The position numbers and the translations under genes are program-made. The notes under the pieces were generated by a model, which ran no database searches, was not told the DNA's origin, and was given only the letters and a program-made list of their open reading frames with translations. A DNA stretch of 64,000 nt from a virus. Shown in pieces: positions 15,141-24,868 of the stretch (positions are counted from its first letter, which is position 1; each line of letters starts with the position of its first letter). The DNA is taken from IMG/VR virus record IMGVR_UViG_3300011189_000006, positions 1 to 64,000 of that record; one strand, written 5' to 3'.

Positions 15141-16853
15141 TTATGCTTCATATACTATTTCTACATCATCACCTGATCCCAAACTAAAACCAGCATTCCC
15201 AGCATTCCATACTAACAAATCACCGCTATTTAAGTTATCAAGAGCAAGTGGTACACTAGTTGCATTTGATGCAACAAAATAAGCATCTAAAGAATTGCTA
15301 CCATCTGCAACTTTTTGTTTTTGTCCATTTACTAATACTGAAACTCTAGAAAAATCACTAGGTGTATCACTAAGTGCTATAGTTGTAACAGAATCGTTGG
15401 AAGTATATGATGTTGCTAATGTTGTAAGATTATATACAGGTGTTGCATTTAAAAAAGCATTATCAACTTCAATCTGTCCACTTCCATTTATTGTTAATGT
15501 ACTATTATCTATATTTGCTTTTAATCCATTTCCGTTAAAAGCTAATCCAGAGCTAGTTGCTAAATCAATAGCTATTGCATCAGTTAATATTTCTAGACCT
15601 ACTCCAACATTTACTTCTAATACACCTGAATTAAGTGCTAGACCAGCACCAGCTAGACTAGAAGCAATTACTACATTATCACCAGAAACATCAAGTCCAC
15701 CACTAGCATTTACTGCAAAAACACCTGTTGTGAAGCTAAGTCCTGCACCAGCAGCACTAGAGGCAATAGATACACTAGTACCATTTACGGTAAGTCCATT
15801 ATTAGCACCTACGCTTAATACGCCAGAATTGAGTGTTAAGCCATTCCCAGCAGCACTAGAAGCAATAGATACATTAGTACCATCTACAGTAAGTCCACCA
15901 CTAGCACCCACGTTAAATACACCATTCGTTAGCGTAAGACCATCACCAGCAGTACTAGAAGCAAGTGTTACATCATCACCATCAATTACAAGTCCACCAC
16001 TAGCATTTACTGCAAAAACACCTGTTGTAAAGCTAAGTCCACTACCAGCGGCAAGTGGATTTATAGATACACCATTCACATCAGCGATAATGCCTTCATT
16101 TGGAACAATATCTATCTTACTCCCATTGTCAGTTAAGCCAAGACCAGCTAAATCACTAGCAACTTGTGCAGTATCTAAAGAAACTACATTATTATTTCTT
16201 GATAAACCTGTACCAATATCCGTTAACAGTGCTAACTCAGAACCATCGATACCAGCAACCCAAACAGATGCAGATTCATCCCATATAAGATTGGCTCGTG
16301 GATCTGTACCTCTGTCTATTTCTATACCAGCATCAACTCCACTTCCTGCGGAATTTCCTTTGGCTAATGTTATAATATCATCAGTTATTTCTAATTGAGT
16401 CGTATTTACAAAAGTGGTAGTTCCATTGACTGTAAAATCACCATCAACTATTAAATTATTTGAAAATGTTCTGTTACCAGCTATAGTACTTTTCAATGTA
16501 ACTGTATCACTAGTTACTTCTAATGCATCTGAATCAACATTAACGCTATATACACCAGTTGTGTATGCTAACCCACCACCTGCACTAAGAGGATCTAGGC
16601 TAAATGTTAAATTTGTGAGTTCTAAACCATCACCAGCTACGTATATTGCATCTTGTGATGCTTGTGATACCAGTCCATCAACATATAGTTTGTTGACTAA
16701 TTCATCATCTGTTGTTGGAGCATCTGTATAAAGCAGTTTAGCTCCTGTTAAAAAATTGATTTCAGTAGTACTATCTAAAGATACTTGACCACCTGTTAAT
16801 TTGTTAAGAACAATAGAATTATCCCTAATTTGCTTTCCGTGTAATTTACTCAT
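15141..16853 (-). CDS. Tail fibre with Gly/Ala/Ser-rich repeats
   Basis: The protein has 570 residues. The N-terminus MSKLHGKQIRDNSIVLNKLTGG is the shared attachment module. Residues ~230-430 are a series of ~23-residue units AAGxGLxxxxGVxxVxASGGLxVxGxxVxIAS, typical of a triple-stranded fibre shaft. The C-terminal ~70 residues (VNGQKQKV ... DVEIVYEA) form a module also found in the genes at 19232 and 20040. It is probably the distal or tip domain. Divergent from the 720-residue fibre gene. Confidence 0.82.
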   Translation of the reverse strand: MSKLHGKQIRDNSIVLNKLTGGQVSLDSTTEINFLTGAKLLYTDAPTTDDELVNKLYVDGLVSQASQDAIYVAGDGLELTNLTFSLDPLSAGGGLAYTTGVYSVNVDSDALEVTSDTVTLKSTIAGNRTFSNNLIVDGDFTVNGTTTFVNTTQLEITDDIITLAKGNSAGSGVDAGIEIDRGTDPRANLIWDESASVWVAGIDGSELALLTDIGTGLSRNNNVVSLDTAQVASDLAGLGLTDNGSKIDIVPNEGIIADVNGVSINPLAAGSGLSFTTGVFAVNASGGLVIDGDDVTLASSTAGDGLTLTNGVFNVGASGGLTVDGTNVSIASSAAGNGLTLNSGVLSVGANNGLTVNGTSVSIASSAAGAGLSFTTGVFAVNASGGLDVSGDNVVIASSLAGAGLALNSGVLEVNVGVGLEILTDAIAIDLATSSGLAFNGNGLKANIDNSTLTINGSGQIEVDNAFLNATPVYNLTTLATSYTSNDSVTTIALSDTPSDFSRVSVLVNGQKQKVADGSNSLDAYFVASNATSVPLALDNLNSGDLLVWNAGNAGFSLGSGDDVEIVYEA

Positions 16854-16938
16854 TTCGTTATTTTTTTTTGTATATTGACTTATTATAGATTATATATTAA
16901 ATATTAAAACTCTTATTTATATATCTTGATAAAAGAGC

Positions 16939-17036
16939 TATTTGATATTTGATATATAAACAAAATTAAATACCACTATTTATAACTTTTAAGAAAAAAA
17001 GGTATTTGATATTTAATATATAAACAAAATTAAATA
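16939..17036 (+). repeat. Two direct 34-bp repeats before a fibre gene
   Basis: Units at 16939-16972 and 17003-17036 are identical but for one base (TATTTGATATTT, then G or A, then ATATATAAACAAAATTAAATA). They lie 64 bp apart in the divergent gap; the second ends 5 nt before the ATG at 17042. Each contains a TATATA-type box, so this may be a duplicated promoter or regulator site. Confidence 0.75.
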
Positions 17037-17041
17037 ACGAA

Positions 17042-19204
17042 ATGAGCCAATTAGACGGAAAGCAAATTAAAAATGATTCTATTACCCTTAATAAATTAAC
17101 GGGTGGTGACCAAACATTTTCAGTAGGAACAACTCTTAATTTTAACACAGGATCTGTACTAACAATAAGTGCTGACTCCATATCAGCACCAAATTCAGTC
17201 GTAAATAAACAATATGTAGACTCCGTTGTAGAAGGATTAGACGTAAAAGAATCTGTGATTCTTAGAATATTTGATGATGCTACTGTATTAACTGGTGAAC
17301 AAACTATACAAAGTGTTGTTTTGGTTGATGGTGATCGAGTTTTGGTAAACAGAACAACCGCAACTACTGATAGTAATTTATATATAGTAAGAAGTGGTGC
17401 ATGGGAAGTTGCTTTAGATGCAGTTCCTAATGATACTTTAACATCTGGTTCTTTTGTTTTTATAGAAGAGGGTGATTTCTCTAATAGTGGCTTTGTTCTA
17501 ATTACTTCTGATGAAGATTTAGCAGAAGTAACGCCATTACTATCATGGACACAATTTACTAATGCTAGTCTAGTGAATACTGGTGTAACACCAGATACTT
17601 ATGGTGATGAGACAACCAATACTGTTCCAACTTTTACAGTGGATTCTAAGGGTCGAATTACAAGTGCTAGTTCATATACAATAAATTTAGGAATAGGTGC
17701 TGCTGAGGATGGTTCTTACACAGATGGTATTTTTAATGATTTTACTGAAACTACACCAGTTGGAACAGCAGTAGATAGATTTAATGAGGTTTTGCTTTTA
17801 TTAGCACCAGCACCACCAAAGAATTGGAATAATACAATTACATCATTATCGTTTGTAGAGAGTCCTAGAAATGCTAGAACCTTAACATCTGGTACAACTA
17901 TAAATAACCTTTATATAGATAACACTCCTTCACTTTCTAGTTATGGTGGTTCTCAAAATATAGGAATAGGTGAAGATGCAAGAGTTGCAACTGGGTTGTT
18001 TGAATTATTAGATAATGGGGTATCTTTAGAGACTTTTACATTAGATGGTGAAAATACAACAGCTAATACTAGTGGATATTTAAGACATAGTGCATCTGTT
18101 GATACTTATGATGGTCAAGCTGGTAAGGCTGGGTTTTGGACAGGTATAACTAGCTTTTCATTTGGCTCGACTGCTTTTCCAGCAATAACACCTTCTAGTA
18201 CTGAAAGAACAGTTACACTAACTTATCCTGGTAATAATTCACCAGTTGAATTAGATTATTATATTGATTCGCCATTAGCAGTAAGCATATCAAATGCAAG
18301 TGCTGACTTCCCAGCTATGAATAATTTTATAAGTGGTCTACCATCGTTAACAAATGGTGCTACTATAACCAACATAGATTTTGATATTAATAACGTTGCT
18401 TCATTTTTTTACTCACCAAACGATGTTTGGCAAATAGAACAAGGTGTGGTAAACGCACAGACTGGTGACCCAGATACAATACCAACAACAAATGGGGAGA
18501 CTGGTGTATCAACTGGTAATTCAACAACAATAAGAAATGCTCAATTTAGTGATACGAGTGTATCGTTTTCAATAAGAGGAAGAAACTCAATAGGTGTGTA
18601 TGGTAGTACAGAAACAGTATCATCTAATACAACTAGAATAGATACAGTATCTGATGAAAGTAATAGATTTACATCTGGTGCAGGTTCCTATCCAACAACT
18701 GGATTTGGTAACAATTATGACTCGACACAATCTTTATTAACAGGTAGTTATGTAAACGAGTTACTTTTAATTAATGGTACTTATGAGTATCCAACTGGTG
18801 ACTATACTGCTTTTGGTGCAGATAATTATGATAATGCTACTGGAACTAGATTTGCGACATTCAAGTTCCCTAATGCATTTACTAACAACTCAGCTTTTAC
18901 ATTAAATATTAATAACTCTAGTGGTATAACACAAAAAATTAACGAATCAGATATGTTATTGGAGGTAAAAATAGAAGGCTCTACTTCTTCATCTTGGGTT
19001 GATGCTGATAGTGGATATAGTGGTGTTGGTAATCCAGGGTCTGGTGTTGATGGAGTTGCATCGGTTGTGGTAGCAAGTTCTACCTCAACTTCTAGAAGAA
19101 TAACATTTGGATCTGCTATCTACACTGGTGATATAATAATAAGAATAGGGTTTACTGCTAGTTCTTCTAAGACTTTTAGAAGTATAACAGTAAGTGATAT
19201 ATAA
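17042..19204 (+). CDS. Large tail fibre / baseplate-attached structural protein
   Basis: The protein has 720 residues. The N-terminal module MSQLDGKQIKNDSITLNKLTGG, followed by VVNKQYVDS, is shared with two other fibre genes. The rest is a Thr/Ser/Asn/Gly-rich beta-type sequence without clear repeats. The TPDTYGDETTNTVPTFTVDSKGRIT segment is common at fibre shaft starts. The C-terminal region looks like a compact beta-sandwich. It is transcribed rightward with the 265-residue gene that follows. Confidence 0.78.
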   Translation: MSQLDGKQIKNDSITLNKLTGGDQTFSVGTTLNFNTGSVLTISADSISAPNSVVNKQYVDSVVEGLDVKESVILRIFDDATVLTGEQTIQSVVLVDGDRVLVNRTTATTDSNLYIVRSGAWEVALDAVPNDTLTSGSFVFIEEGDFSNSGFVLITSDEDLAEVTPLLSWTQFTNASLVNTGVTPDTYGDETTNTVPTFTVDSKGRITSASSYTINLGIGAAEDGSYTDGIFNDFTETTPVGTAVDRFNEVLLLLAPAPPKNWNNTITSLSFVESPRNARTLTSGTTINNLYIDNTPSLSSYGGSQNIGIGEDARVATGLFELLDNGVSLETFTLDGENTTANTSGYLRHSASVDTYDGQAGKAGFWTGITSFSFGSTAFPAITPSSTERTVTLTYPGNNSPVELDYYIDSPLAVSISNASADFPAMNNFISGLPSLTNGATITNIDFDINNVASFFYSPNDVWQIEQGVVNAQTGDPDTIPTTNGETGVSTGNSTTIRNAQFSDTSVSFSIRGRNSIGVYGSTETVSSNTTRIDTVSDESNRFTSGAGSYPTTGFGNNYDSTQSLLTGSYVNELLLINGTYEYPTGDYTAFGADNYDNATGTRFATFKFPNAFTNNSAFTLNINNSSGITQKINESDMLLEVKIEGSTSSSWVDADSGYSGVGNPGSGVDGVASVVVASSTSTSRRITFGSAIYTGDIIIRIGFTASSSKTFRSITVSDI

Positions 19205-19231
19205 AAAAATAAAAAAAATAAAAATATAAAA

Positions 19232-20029
19232 ATGGGATTATCATCAGAACAAAAATCAAGTAGACTATTTAAGAAGTCATTAGGTGCAGGGGAAACTTTG
19301 TTATCAAGACCATTTTTTCAAGAACCTAAATTAGGAAGTTCTGCAATTTTACCAGAACAGATATGGACAGAAGCGGTGGCTATCCCATCAACTGCACCAA
19401 CTCTTTCAGGTGATGGTGAAGATGGTGTTGTTAAATACCTAGAATTGTTAGAACTAGAACATGTTGCTGGTTCTCAAGACCTATCTTACTTCTCATCAGA
19501 TTTAATAGATACTATACCATTTAACTTTGGTGATGGTAGTTATAATTATGGTCTGTTTAAGAACAATGGAACAACTGTGATAAATTTTGGTGAAGGAGAT
19601 TGGTTACTTGATACTTCAGCTGGACTTCTTACATTTTATGGTAGTTTACCAAGTGGTGTTAATGCAGCAAATCCACCAAAGATTAGTTTCTATAAATATA
19701 TAGGTACTAAAGGTCTAGGAACAAGTTCTTTACAACCAGTATACCAAACAGTATCACCATCTACAACACATAATGGAACTGCATCACTAACTAGTATAGT
19801 GTTAACACAAACACCATCTATCGCATTTACTGTTGAAATATATGTTAATGGACAAAGACAAAGCCTTGGTGAAACTAATACATCAAATTGTTGGTTTGGT
19901 ACTGTAAATAGTGCTATTTTATTTACAAATTTGAGTTCAAATGATGCATTTGTATGGAATGCAGATGGATCGGGCTTTGAACTAGACACTGATGATATAA
20001 TTGATATAGTATATGCATATGAAGCTTAG
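19232..20029 (+). CDS. Fibre-associated protein with shared C-terminal VNGQ domain
   Basis: The protein has 265 residues. Residues ~195-265 (EIYVNGQRQSLGE ... WNADGSGFELDTDD ... VYAYEA) match the C-terminal module of the fibres at 15141 and 20040. The N-terminal half is different: SSRLFKKSLGAGETLLSRPFFQEP suggests a particle-binding part. It may be a short fibre, hinge or tip. It follows the 720-residue fibre by 27 nt and shares its transcript. Its stop codon is inside a 15-bp inverted repeat. Confidence 0.7.
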   Translation: MGLSSEQKSSRLFKKSLGAGETLLSRPFFQEPKLGSSAILPEQIWTEAVAIPSTAPTLSGDGEDGVVKYLELLELEHVAGSQDLSYFSSDLIDTIPFNFGDGSYNYGLFKNNGTTVINFGEGDWLLDTSAGLLTFYGSLPSGVNAANPPKISFYKYIGTKGLGTSSLQPVYQTVSPSTTHNGTASLTSIVLTQTPSIAFTVEIYVNGQRQSLGETNTSNCWFGTVNSAILFTNLSSNDAFVWNADGSGFELDTDDIIDIVYAYEA

Positions 20030-20052
20030 TAAAAAAATACTAAGTTTCATAT
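20017..20052. terminator. Bidirectional terminator containing both stop codons
   Basis: A 15-bp stem (20017-20031 with 20038-20052, one G-T pair) with a loop of six As lies between two convergent fibre genes. The arms encode the homologous C-termini (YEA and YET) and both stop codons. Confidence 0.7.
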
Positions 20053-21605
20053 ATTATTAACACTGTGTCTGATGTAGATAAGTGATAACCAGCTACATTA
20101 CCATTGAAATATAAACCACTCCCTTGTTTTATTTGACTATAAGAAAGCACTGAAGCACCATTATCATCACTAAAATAACATGGTTCAGTAACAACCCCGT
20201 TTCCTATTGCCTGAGCTTGTCCATTTATAAATACTCTAACACTTGTTATTAGATTAGGTGTTCCACTTATATCAATACCAGTATATCGATTAATATCACT
20301 AGTTGCTCCTAATGGATTTTCTCTTTGGGATATAGTATCAGAAGATACAATTTCAGTACTTGGCAACCACTTGAATTTACCATCCTCATTTGATAATATA
20401 TATCCATTAATAGCATCACCATGAATACTAGTGTCCAATTTACCAACATCTATACTATTATCTATTACATCAAATGAATAAGATGTATCATCACTATTTT
20501 GTACTTCTGTTACTTGAATAGTATCTGTGCTTGAAAATTCTAGTGATGATGACTCTATAAGCGATATAAGTTTATACTCTCCTTGATTATCAAATACACC
20601 ATCGTTTATGATTACAAGAGAGCCGTTGGATATTAAAACCTCACCATAGTTTAATAGAGTTCCTTCTATTTCTAAATCACCATATATCAAATATTGGTGA
20701 TTTTCTGGTACTATAATATAATCATCAGCTGCAATTTTATTTTGTACCTTTAAAGAATCATTTGAATAATGTTGTATTAGTTGAAAAAATTGACCATTAT
20801 ATAAAAGTGAGTATATCACTCCTGATTTAATATCATTAGGTACTATATTTACTAAACCATCATCGCTAGCTTTTTTTATAATAATATCACCTAATCCATT
20901 TATATTAATAGTCGATTGTACGCTAGTATTGTCAATATCAAATGATGTAAGTAATATAGTGTTTTTGACATATTCACTATACTCAGTCTCTGTTGTTGAT
21001 TGGTATGAAATACCATCTTGTGATGTTGTATTAACTTCTATAACTTGGTTTAAATTCTCTTTAATCCAGACACCATCTGGGTATACACCATCATATCTAT
21101 AAACTGCATTTTTTTGGTCATTAATCCTGATAGAATCACCATTGTTAGGTTCTGTTTCTAACCATTCAGATGAATTCCACTCGAATACTATACCAGGAGA
21201 TTTACTATCCCATATACCACTCAATGAATCACCATCTCCTAAACCACCTAGATATCTAGAACCAGTTTGTGGTGTGCTAACTGGTGATGTTATAATTGAT
21301 TTAACAGAGTCTAACCATTGTGAAGATCCAGAAGATTCTCCACTACTAAACTCAACCCAGTTATTATTATTTGTTATTACCTCATCTACCTCGTCAAATA
21401 TTAATTGGTATGTTTTATCTTCTGATTTTACATAACAAAGCATACCCCAATCCCTTCTTTCCTCGATAATACTATTTCTATTAGATATATCATCCTTGGA
21501 ATGTACACCACCCTTTATCTCCGAGGAAAATGCAGATGCTATTGGATCTAAAGAATCATTCGGTCTTATTGATGCAGTTATTAGTGTTCCAGTATTTTGA
21601 CTCAT
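20040..21605 (-). CDS. Tail fibre/structural protein
   Basis: The protein has 521 residues. The N-terminal ~100 residues include RRDWGMLCYVKSEDKTYQLI and a W-rich segment of a kind often found in phage structural proteins. The middle (about 290-350) has a beta-helix-like segment (YLIYGDLEIEGTLLNYGEVLI). The C-terminal module (VFINGQAQAIG ... YHLSTSDTVLIIYET) is shared with the genes at 15141 and 19232. Together with the next gene downstream of its own promoter it forms part of the leftward fibre cluster. Confidence 0.75.
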   Translation of the reverse strand: MSQNTGTLITASIRPNDSLDPIASAFSSEIKGGVHSKDDISNRNSIIEERRDWGMLCYVKSEDKTYQLIFDEVDEVITNNNNWVEFSSGESSGSSQWLDSVKSIITSPVSTPQTGSRYLGGLGDGDSLSGIWDSKSPGIVFEWNSSEWLETEPNNGDSIRINDQKNAVYRYDGVYPDGVWIKENLNQVIEVNTTSQDGISYQSTTETEYSEYVKNTILLTSFDIDNTSVQSTININGLGDIIIKKASDDGLVNIVPNDIKSGVIYSLLYNGQFFQLIQHYSNDSLKVQNKIAADDYIIVPENHQYLIYGDLEIEGTLLNYGEVLISNGSLVIINDGVFDNQGEYKLISLIESSSLEFSSTDTIQVTEVQNSDDTSYSFDVIDNSIDVGKLDTSIHGDAINGYILSNEDGKFKWLPSTEIVSSDTISQRENPLGATSDINRYTGIDISGTPNLITSVRVFINGQAQAIGNGVVTEPCYFSDDNGASVLSYSQIKQGSGLYFNGNVAGYHLSTSDTVLIIYET

Positions 21606-21633
21606 TTGCTTATTTTATTTTTAATTCTTTATA

Positions 21634-22608
21634 TTAACTTATTTGAAAAGTTCCTATCGGTGAATTTTGAACCGTGTTTGTTATCCATATCTCATAATTT
21701 GATACAAATCCGTGTATATTTTCAAATGTCCAATCTGTTCTAACTCTAGTAAATGCACTATTTGGTTGTCCATTAACTGTGAAACTAGGTGTTTTTGATC
21801 CAGATACAGAACTTGGCCATGCAAATATCAAATGTTGTCCACCCCCATTTATGCCATTATAGTTTTTATTTTTAGAGTTCGATAACTCATTCCCATTAAG
21901 ACCCTTTATAAGTTCAGAAGTTACAAGACCTGATATGGCAACAACTGCTCCTGGATTACTACTTAGATTCGGGTTATTTAGACTACTTAAATTTATTGTA
22001 CCCCAATAAATTCTATTTTGCCATATTAGGTTAACAGAACTATTACTTGTTTCTGTACCATCTGATGATGACATAGAAAATTGGTTAGTTTCTTGTGAGC
22101 TACCAGTTACACTGTGTGTACCAGATGTTAATTTAGTACCACTTTGGTCTAATCCAGTTGGTACAAATGACTGACCATCAACTATTATAGACGTTATTGT
22201 TTCTGATACCTTACCAACCCGCCAGTTTAGCGTTAAGCTATTAGTTGATAAACCAGAAGGATTGCCAAATTCTCTAATACTAGCACCTGATAAGGTTAAT
22301 GATGATGATAATGGTATATATGGATATAATAATTTATTCCACATTTCTTGCATATCAGTTGGATTCTCAAATGTTGTCCCAGCATCTATACCACCAACTT
22401 TAACAGGTACTGGATCTGAATTCACGAATGTTGTGTCATTCGAACCATTTGCATCCTCTGAGCGTAACCATAGAGTATATATACTATCCCTAATATCTTT
22501 TGCTGCTATAAGGTTAGTGTTATTATCTTTTAATTTATTTATTACTACAAGTAAATCATCTAACTCGTTAGATAATGTTGATCCACTTCCTACTGTACGT
22601 GCTGCCAT
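21634..22608 (-). CDS. Structural protein, probably tail fibre or adhesin
   Basis: The protein has 324 residues and no membrane segment. The N-terminal helix (residues 1-50) is followed by a region containing NPTDMQEMWNKLLYPYIPL and then Ser/Thr/Asn-rich beta segments, including GQHLIFAWPSS and a Trp-rich C-terminal part. Location, composition and absence of enzyme motifs suggest a receptor-binding or fibre protein. A TTAATATATA motif lies about 28 nt before the ATG, so this gene would have a normal leader. Confidence 0.6.
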   Translation of the reverse strand: MAARTVGSGSTLSNELDDLLVVINKLKDNNTNLIAAKDIRDSIYTLWLRSEDANGSNDTTFVNSDPVPVKVGGIDAGTTFENPTDMQEMWNKLLYPYIPLSSSLTLSGASIREFGNPSGLSTNSLTLNWRVGKVSETITSIIVDGQSFVPTGLDQSGTKLTSGTHSVTGSSQETNQFSMSSSDGTETSNSSVNLIWQNRIYWGTINLSSLNNPNLSSNPGAVVAISGLVTSELIKGLNGNELSNSKNKNYNGINGGGQHLIFAWPSSVSGSKTPSFTVNGQPNSAFTRVRTDWTFENIHGFVSNYEIWITNTVQNSPIGTFQIS

Positions 22609-22678
22609 ATAAAAATTAATACTTTTTATTATATATTAATTTTAGAATTTCAGTTTATGTAAGATTTATTCAATATGT

Positions 22679-23407
22679 TTATATTCTATCCTTTAACTCC
22701 CATATAAAGTATTTATTGTTATCATTCTTCACTAAATCACCATTTATAATATCTGATATAATATCTATTAAATTACTATCACTTCCAAATTCTAATCTTT
22801 TTGAAAGAACACGTTCTAAGTTTTCTCTTGTCATTAAATCAAACATTCTTATTGTTATGTTATCACTTAGTATAACATCTTTATTCTTTAACTCATTATA
22901 ATAGAAGTCTATTACATTACCTTTTATGACCTCCATATCTTCATCTGTATAAATAATAACATTTACATCCTTATAAGACCAAGCACTGACTCTAAAAAGT
23001 CTTTTATCAGTATCAACTATATCTATATCACTTAGATTAGTGTCATAGTAATCTGCAAGGTATTTTTCCATAGAAACATTTGCCTTACCCAAACCTTTGT
23101 ATAAAGTAGTTTCTAGTTCTACTAAATTATAATCTTCTGATTCAAAGAACTTGTAATTTTCAAATGTCATTATACTATCTTTTTCCATAGCTACTCTATC
23201 TTCTATAACGTCTTTTAAGACCTTATCAGCACCTTTAATACCATTTAACTTATTCTTTGTAAGGAAGTTATCAAACCTCTTTGTACCAGGCTTTAAATAC
23301 CTTTTTAATCGACTTGGTTTTATTTTCCACTTTTCTATATATTGATCAATTAAAGAATTGATAATTTCATAGTACTTATTAGCATCCTCTCTGTTATTTA
23401 TAGACAT
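22679..23407 (-). CDS. Hypothetical protein with internal head-targeting-like peptide
   Basis: The protein has 242 residues. The first 79 residues are basic and helical (KIKPSRLKRYLKPGTKRF). Residue 80 begins MTFENYKFFESED, which resembles the N-terminal peptides of the putative head-targeted proteins elsewhere in the window. Either an N-terminal domain was added to such a protein, or the peptide is an internal processing site, or translation can start at M80. No enzymatic motif was recognised. A phage promoter-like motif lies about 28 nt upstream. Confidence 0.65.
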   Translation of the reverse strand: MSINNREDANKYYEIINSLIDQYIEKWKIKPSRLKRYLKPGTKRFDNFLTKNKLNGIKGADKVLKDVIEDRVAMEKDSIMTFENYKFFESEDYNLVELETTLYKGLGKANVSMEKYLADYYDTNLSDIDIVDTDKRLFRVSAWSYKDVNVIIYTDEDMEVIKGNVIDFYYNELKNKDVILSDNITIRMFDLMTRENLERVLSKRLEFGSDSNLIDIISDIINGDLVKNDNNKYFIWELKDRI

Positions 23408-23519
23408 TATGTTATTAATTTTTATGTCTTTATATATTAAAAACGAATAGCTTATAATTAATATATATGGTTCAAACTACTTATTAGCAAATTAAAACTT
23501 GTTAATGCAAAACAATATA

Positions 23520-23529
23520 TTAATATATA
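23520..23529 (+). promoter_or_regulatory. Phage promoter motif TTAATATATA, 4 nt from ATG
   Basis: TTAATATATA plus 4 nt (GACT) plus the ATG at 23534. If it works like a T4 late promoter, transcription would start at or next to the ATG. Confidence 0.55.
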
Positions 23530-23533
23530 GACT

Positions 23534-24436
23534 ATGAATTTAAGAGAGGTAAGAGCTTATTATAATACTAAACCAGTTGAGTTTGTTTTAAAGGAAAACT
23601 ATAACTTAGTAGAGGATAGGGAATACATCCCTAGATTTTCGCTTAAAAATGTTAAAGAAATACAAGATGTTCCGATTAACCAACCAATAAAATATTCTGA
23701 AAAAATAGCAATTAAAGCCATAAAATATGGTATGATTTTTTTAGTAAACTATAAAGGTGCAGAAGATGACCACTTTGCTGGACATGAAAGAGTTGTTTAT
23801 TTTATGGTGCTTGGTCGTTCATCTAAAGGTAAGCCTTTGCTTAGAGGGTGGCACATGAATGGTTGGTCAGTATCTAATAAAAGACATATAAATAAGATAT
23901 GGAGACTATTTAGAACTGATAGAATATTATCAATGACATTTACTGGCTCTTTTTATAGATTACCACCTAGTGGCTATAATGCTAATGATAAGGGAATGAG
24001 AGGTGGTATAATAGCTAAAGCTGATTTTAATCAGATAAGAAGAAACCAACAGAACTTAGTTAAGCAAAATACAATACAAAATAGAGATGATATAACTATT
24101 GGTGATGAGAAAAGGAAATTTGCAACAGTTGTTGTAGAAACAACTGACACACAACTAAACTTAGACAAACCAATGGACAATGCTTATATAAATAATGCAA
24201 AGGATTTACAAAGTATTAGAATTTCTTTTTGTAAATCAGTATATGGGTCAAAATATATTGCTATATTAGGAGCATTGGGACAACCTGGTAATACAGTAAA
24301 AGTTTTAGACCAAAACAATAAGCAAGTGGGTGTCTTTAAAGTACTAGATTCTATAACTGGGCAAGTATTAAAGAATATAAAAGCAGTAAAGGGAAATAAA
24401 TTATATGACCTTTATGTATTTGATAAAAAATTATAA
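23534..24436 (+). CDS. WYL-domain-like protein
   Basis: The protein has 300 residues. Residues ~65-150 read IAIKYGMIFLVNYKG, then R-V-V-Y-F-M-V-L-G, then LLRGWHMNGWS, then WRLFRTDRI. This order (I-x-F-x-Y-x-G, R-x-x-x-P-like strand, W-R-x-F-R-x-D-R-I) is typical of WYL domains, which bind ligands or nucleic acid in many regulators. No helix-turn-helix is visible. Residues ~205-300 form a second domain starting KFATVVVETTDTQ. It opens a rightward operon of three genes with a promoter motif 4 nt before the ATG. Confidence 0.5.
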   Translation: MNLREVRAYYNTKPVEFVLKENYNLVEDREYIPRFSLKNVKEIQDVPINQPIKYSEKIAIKAIKYGMIFLVNYKGAEDDHFAGHERVVYFMVLGRSSKGKPLLRGWHMNGWSVSNKRHINKIWRLFRTDRILSMTFTGSFYRLPPSGYNANDKGMRGGIIAKADFNQIRRNQQNLVKQNTIQNRDDITIGDEKRKFATVVVETTDTQLNLDKPMDNAYINNAKDLQSIRISFCKSVYGSKYIAILGALGQPGNTVKVLDQNNKQVGVFKVLDSITGQVLKNIKAVKGNKLYDLYVFDKKL

Positions 24437-24441
24437 TATCT

Positions 24442-24843
24442 ATGAAATATCTAAACCACATATACGAAGAACTAAGCATTTCTGATTTAAATCACAAAAA
24501 CCTTAATAAGTACATAGACAACCTATTATTTAGACTAGGTGAATACGAAAGCTATATAGTAGAAGATGCAGAAAAGCTAAAATCTATTGATGTTAAGATA
24601 ATAATTAGAGAGTTAAGAAATGAATTTACAGACGAGTTTATAAAAGAGCTTAAACTAACAAGCTTTATCTTAAACATAAATGAAATACTTAGACAAGATA
24701 ACAAACATTCTAGAAGGTTAGTAATTAACACTTTTAAAAGATATTATGCTTATCTAGAAAATATTAAAAAAGATAAGGTTAATAAAGAGATTGAATCTAT
24801 TAAGGGATTTGATACTTGGAAAAAATACGTAAATAAGAAATAA
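24442..24843 (+). CDS. Hypothetical protein with head-targeting-like N-terminus
   Basis: This 133-residue, mostly helical and charged protein begins MKYLNHIYEELS, with I-Y-E as a possible gp21-type cleavage site. It lies 5 nt after the WYL-like gene. No domain was recognised. The helical, highly charged composition would fit a small scaffold-core or internal head protein. Confidence 0.65.
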   Translation: MKYLNHIYEELSISDLNHKNLNKYIDNLLFRLGEYESYIVEDAEKLKSIDVKIIIRELRNEFTDEFIKELKLTSFILNINEILRQDNKHSRRLVINTFKRYYAYLENIKKDKVNKEIESIKGFDTWKKYVNKK

Positions 24844-24868
24844 TATATAAAGAAAATAATCAACTAAT

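Noticed and set aside
15295-16398. A 367-codon plus-strand ORF and other long frames opposite the fibre genes
   Set aside because: They are shadows of the low-complexity, repeat-rich minus-strand fibre gene; composition is unlike real proteins (Pro/Ser/Thr-rich) and they lack promoter motifs.
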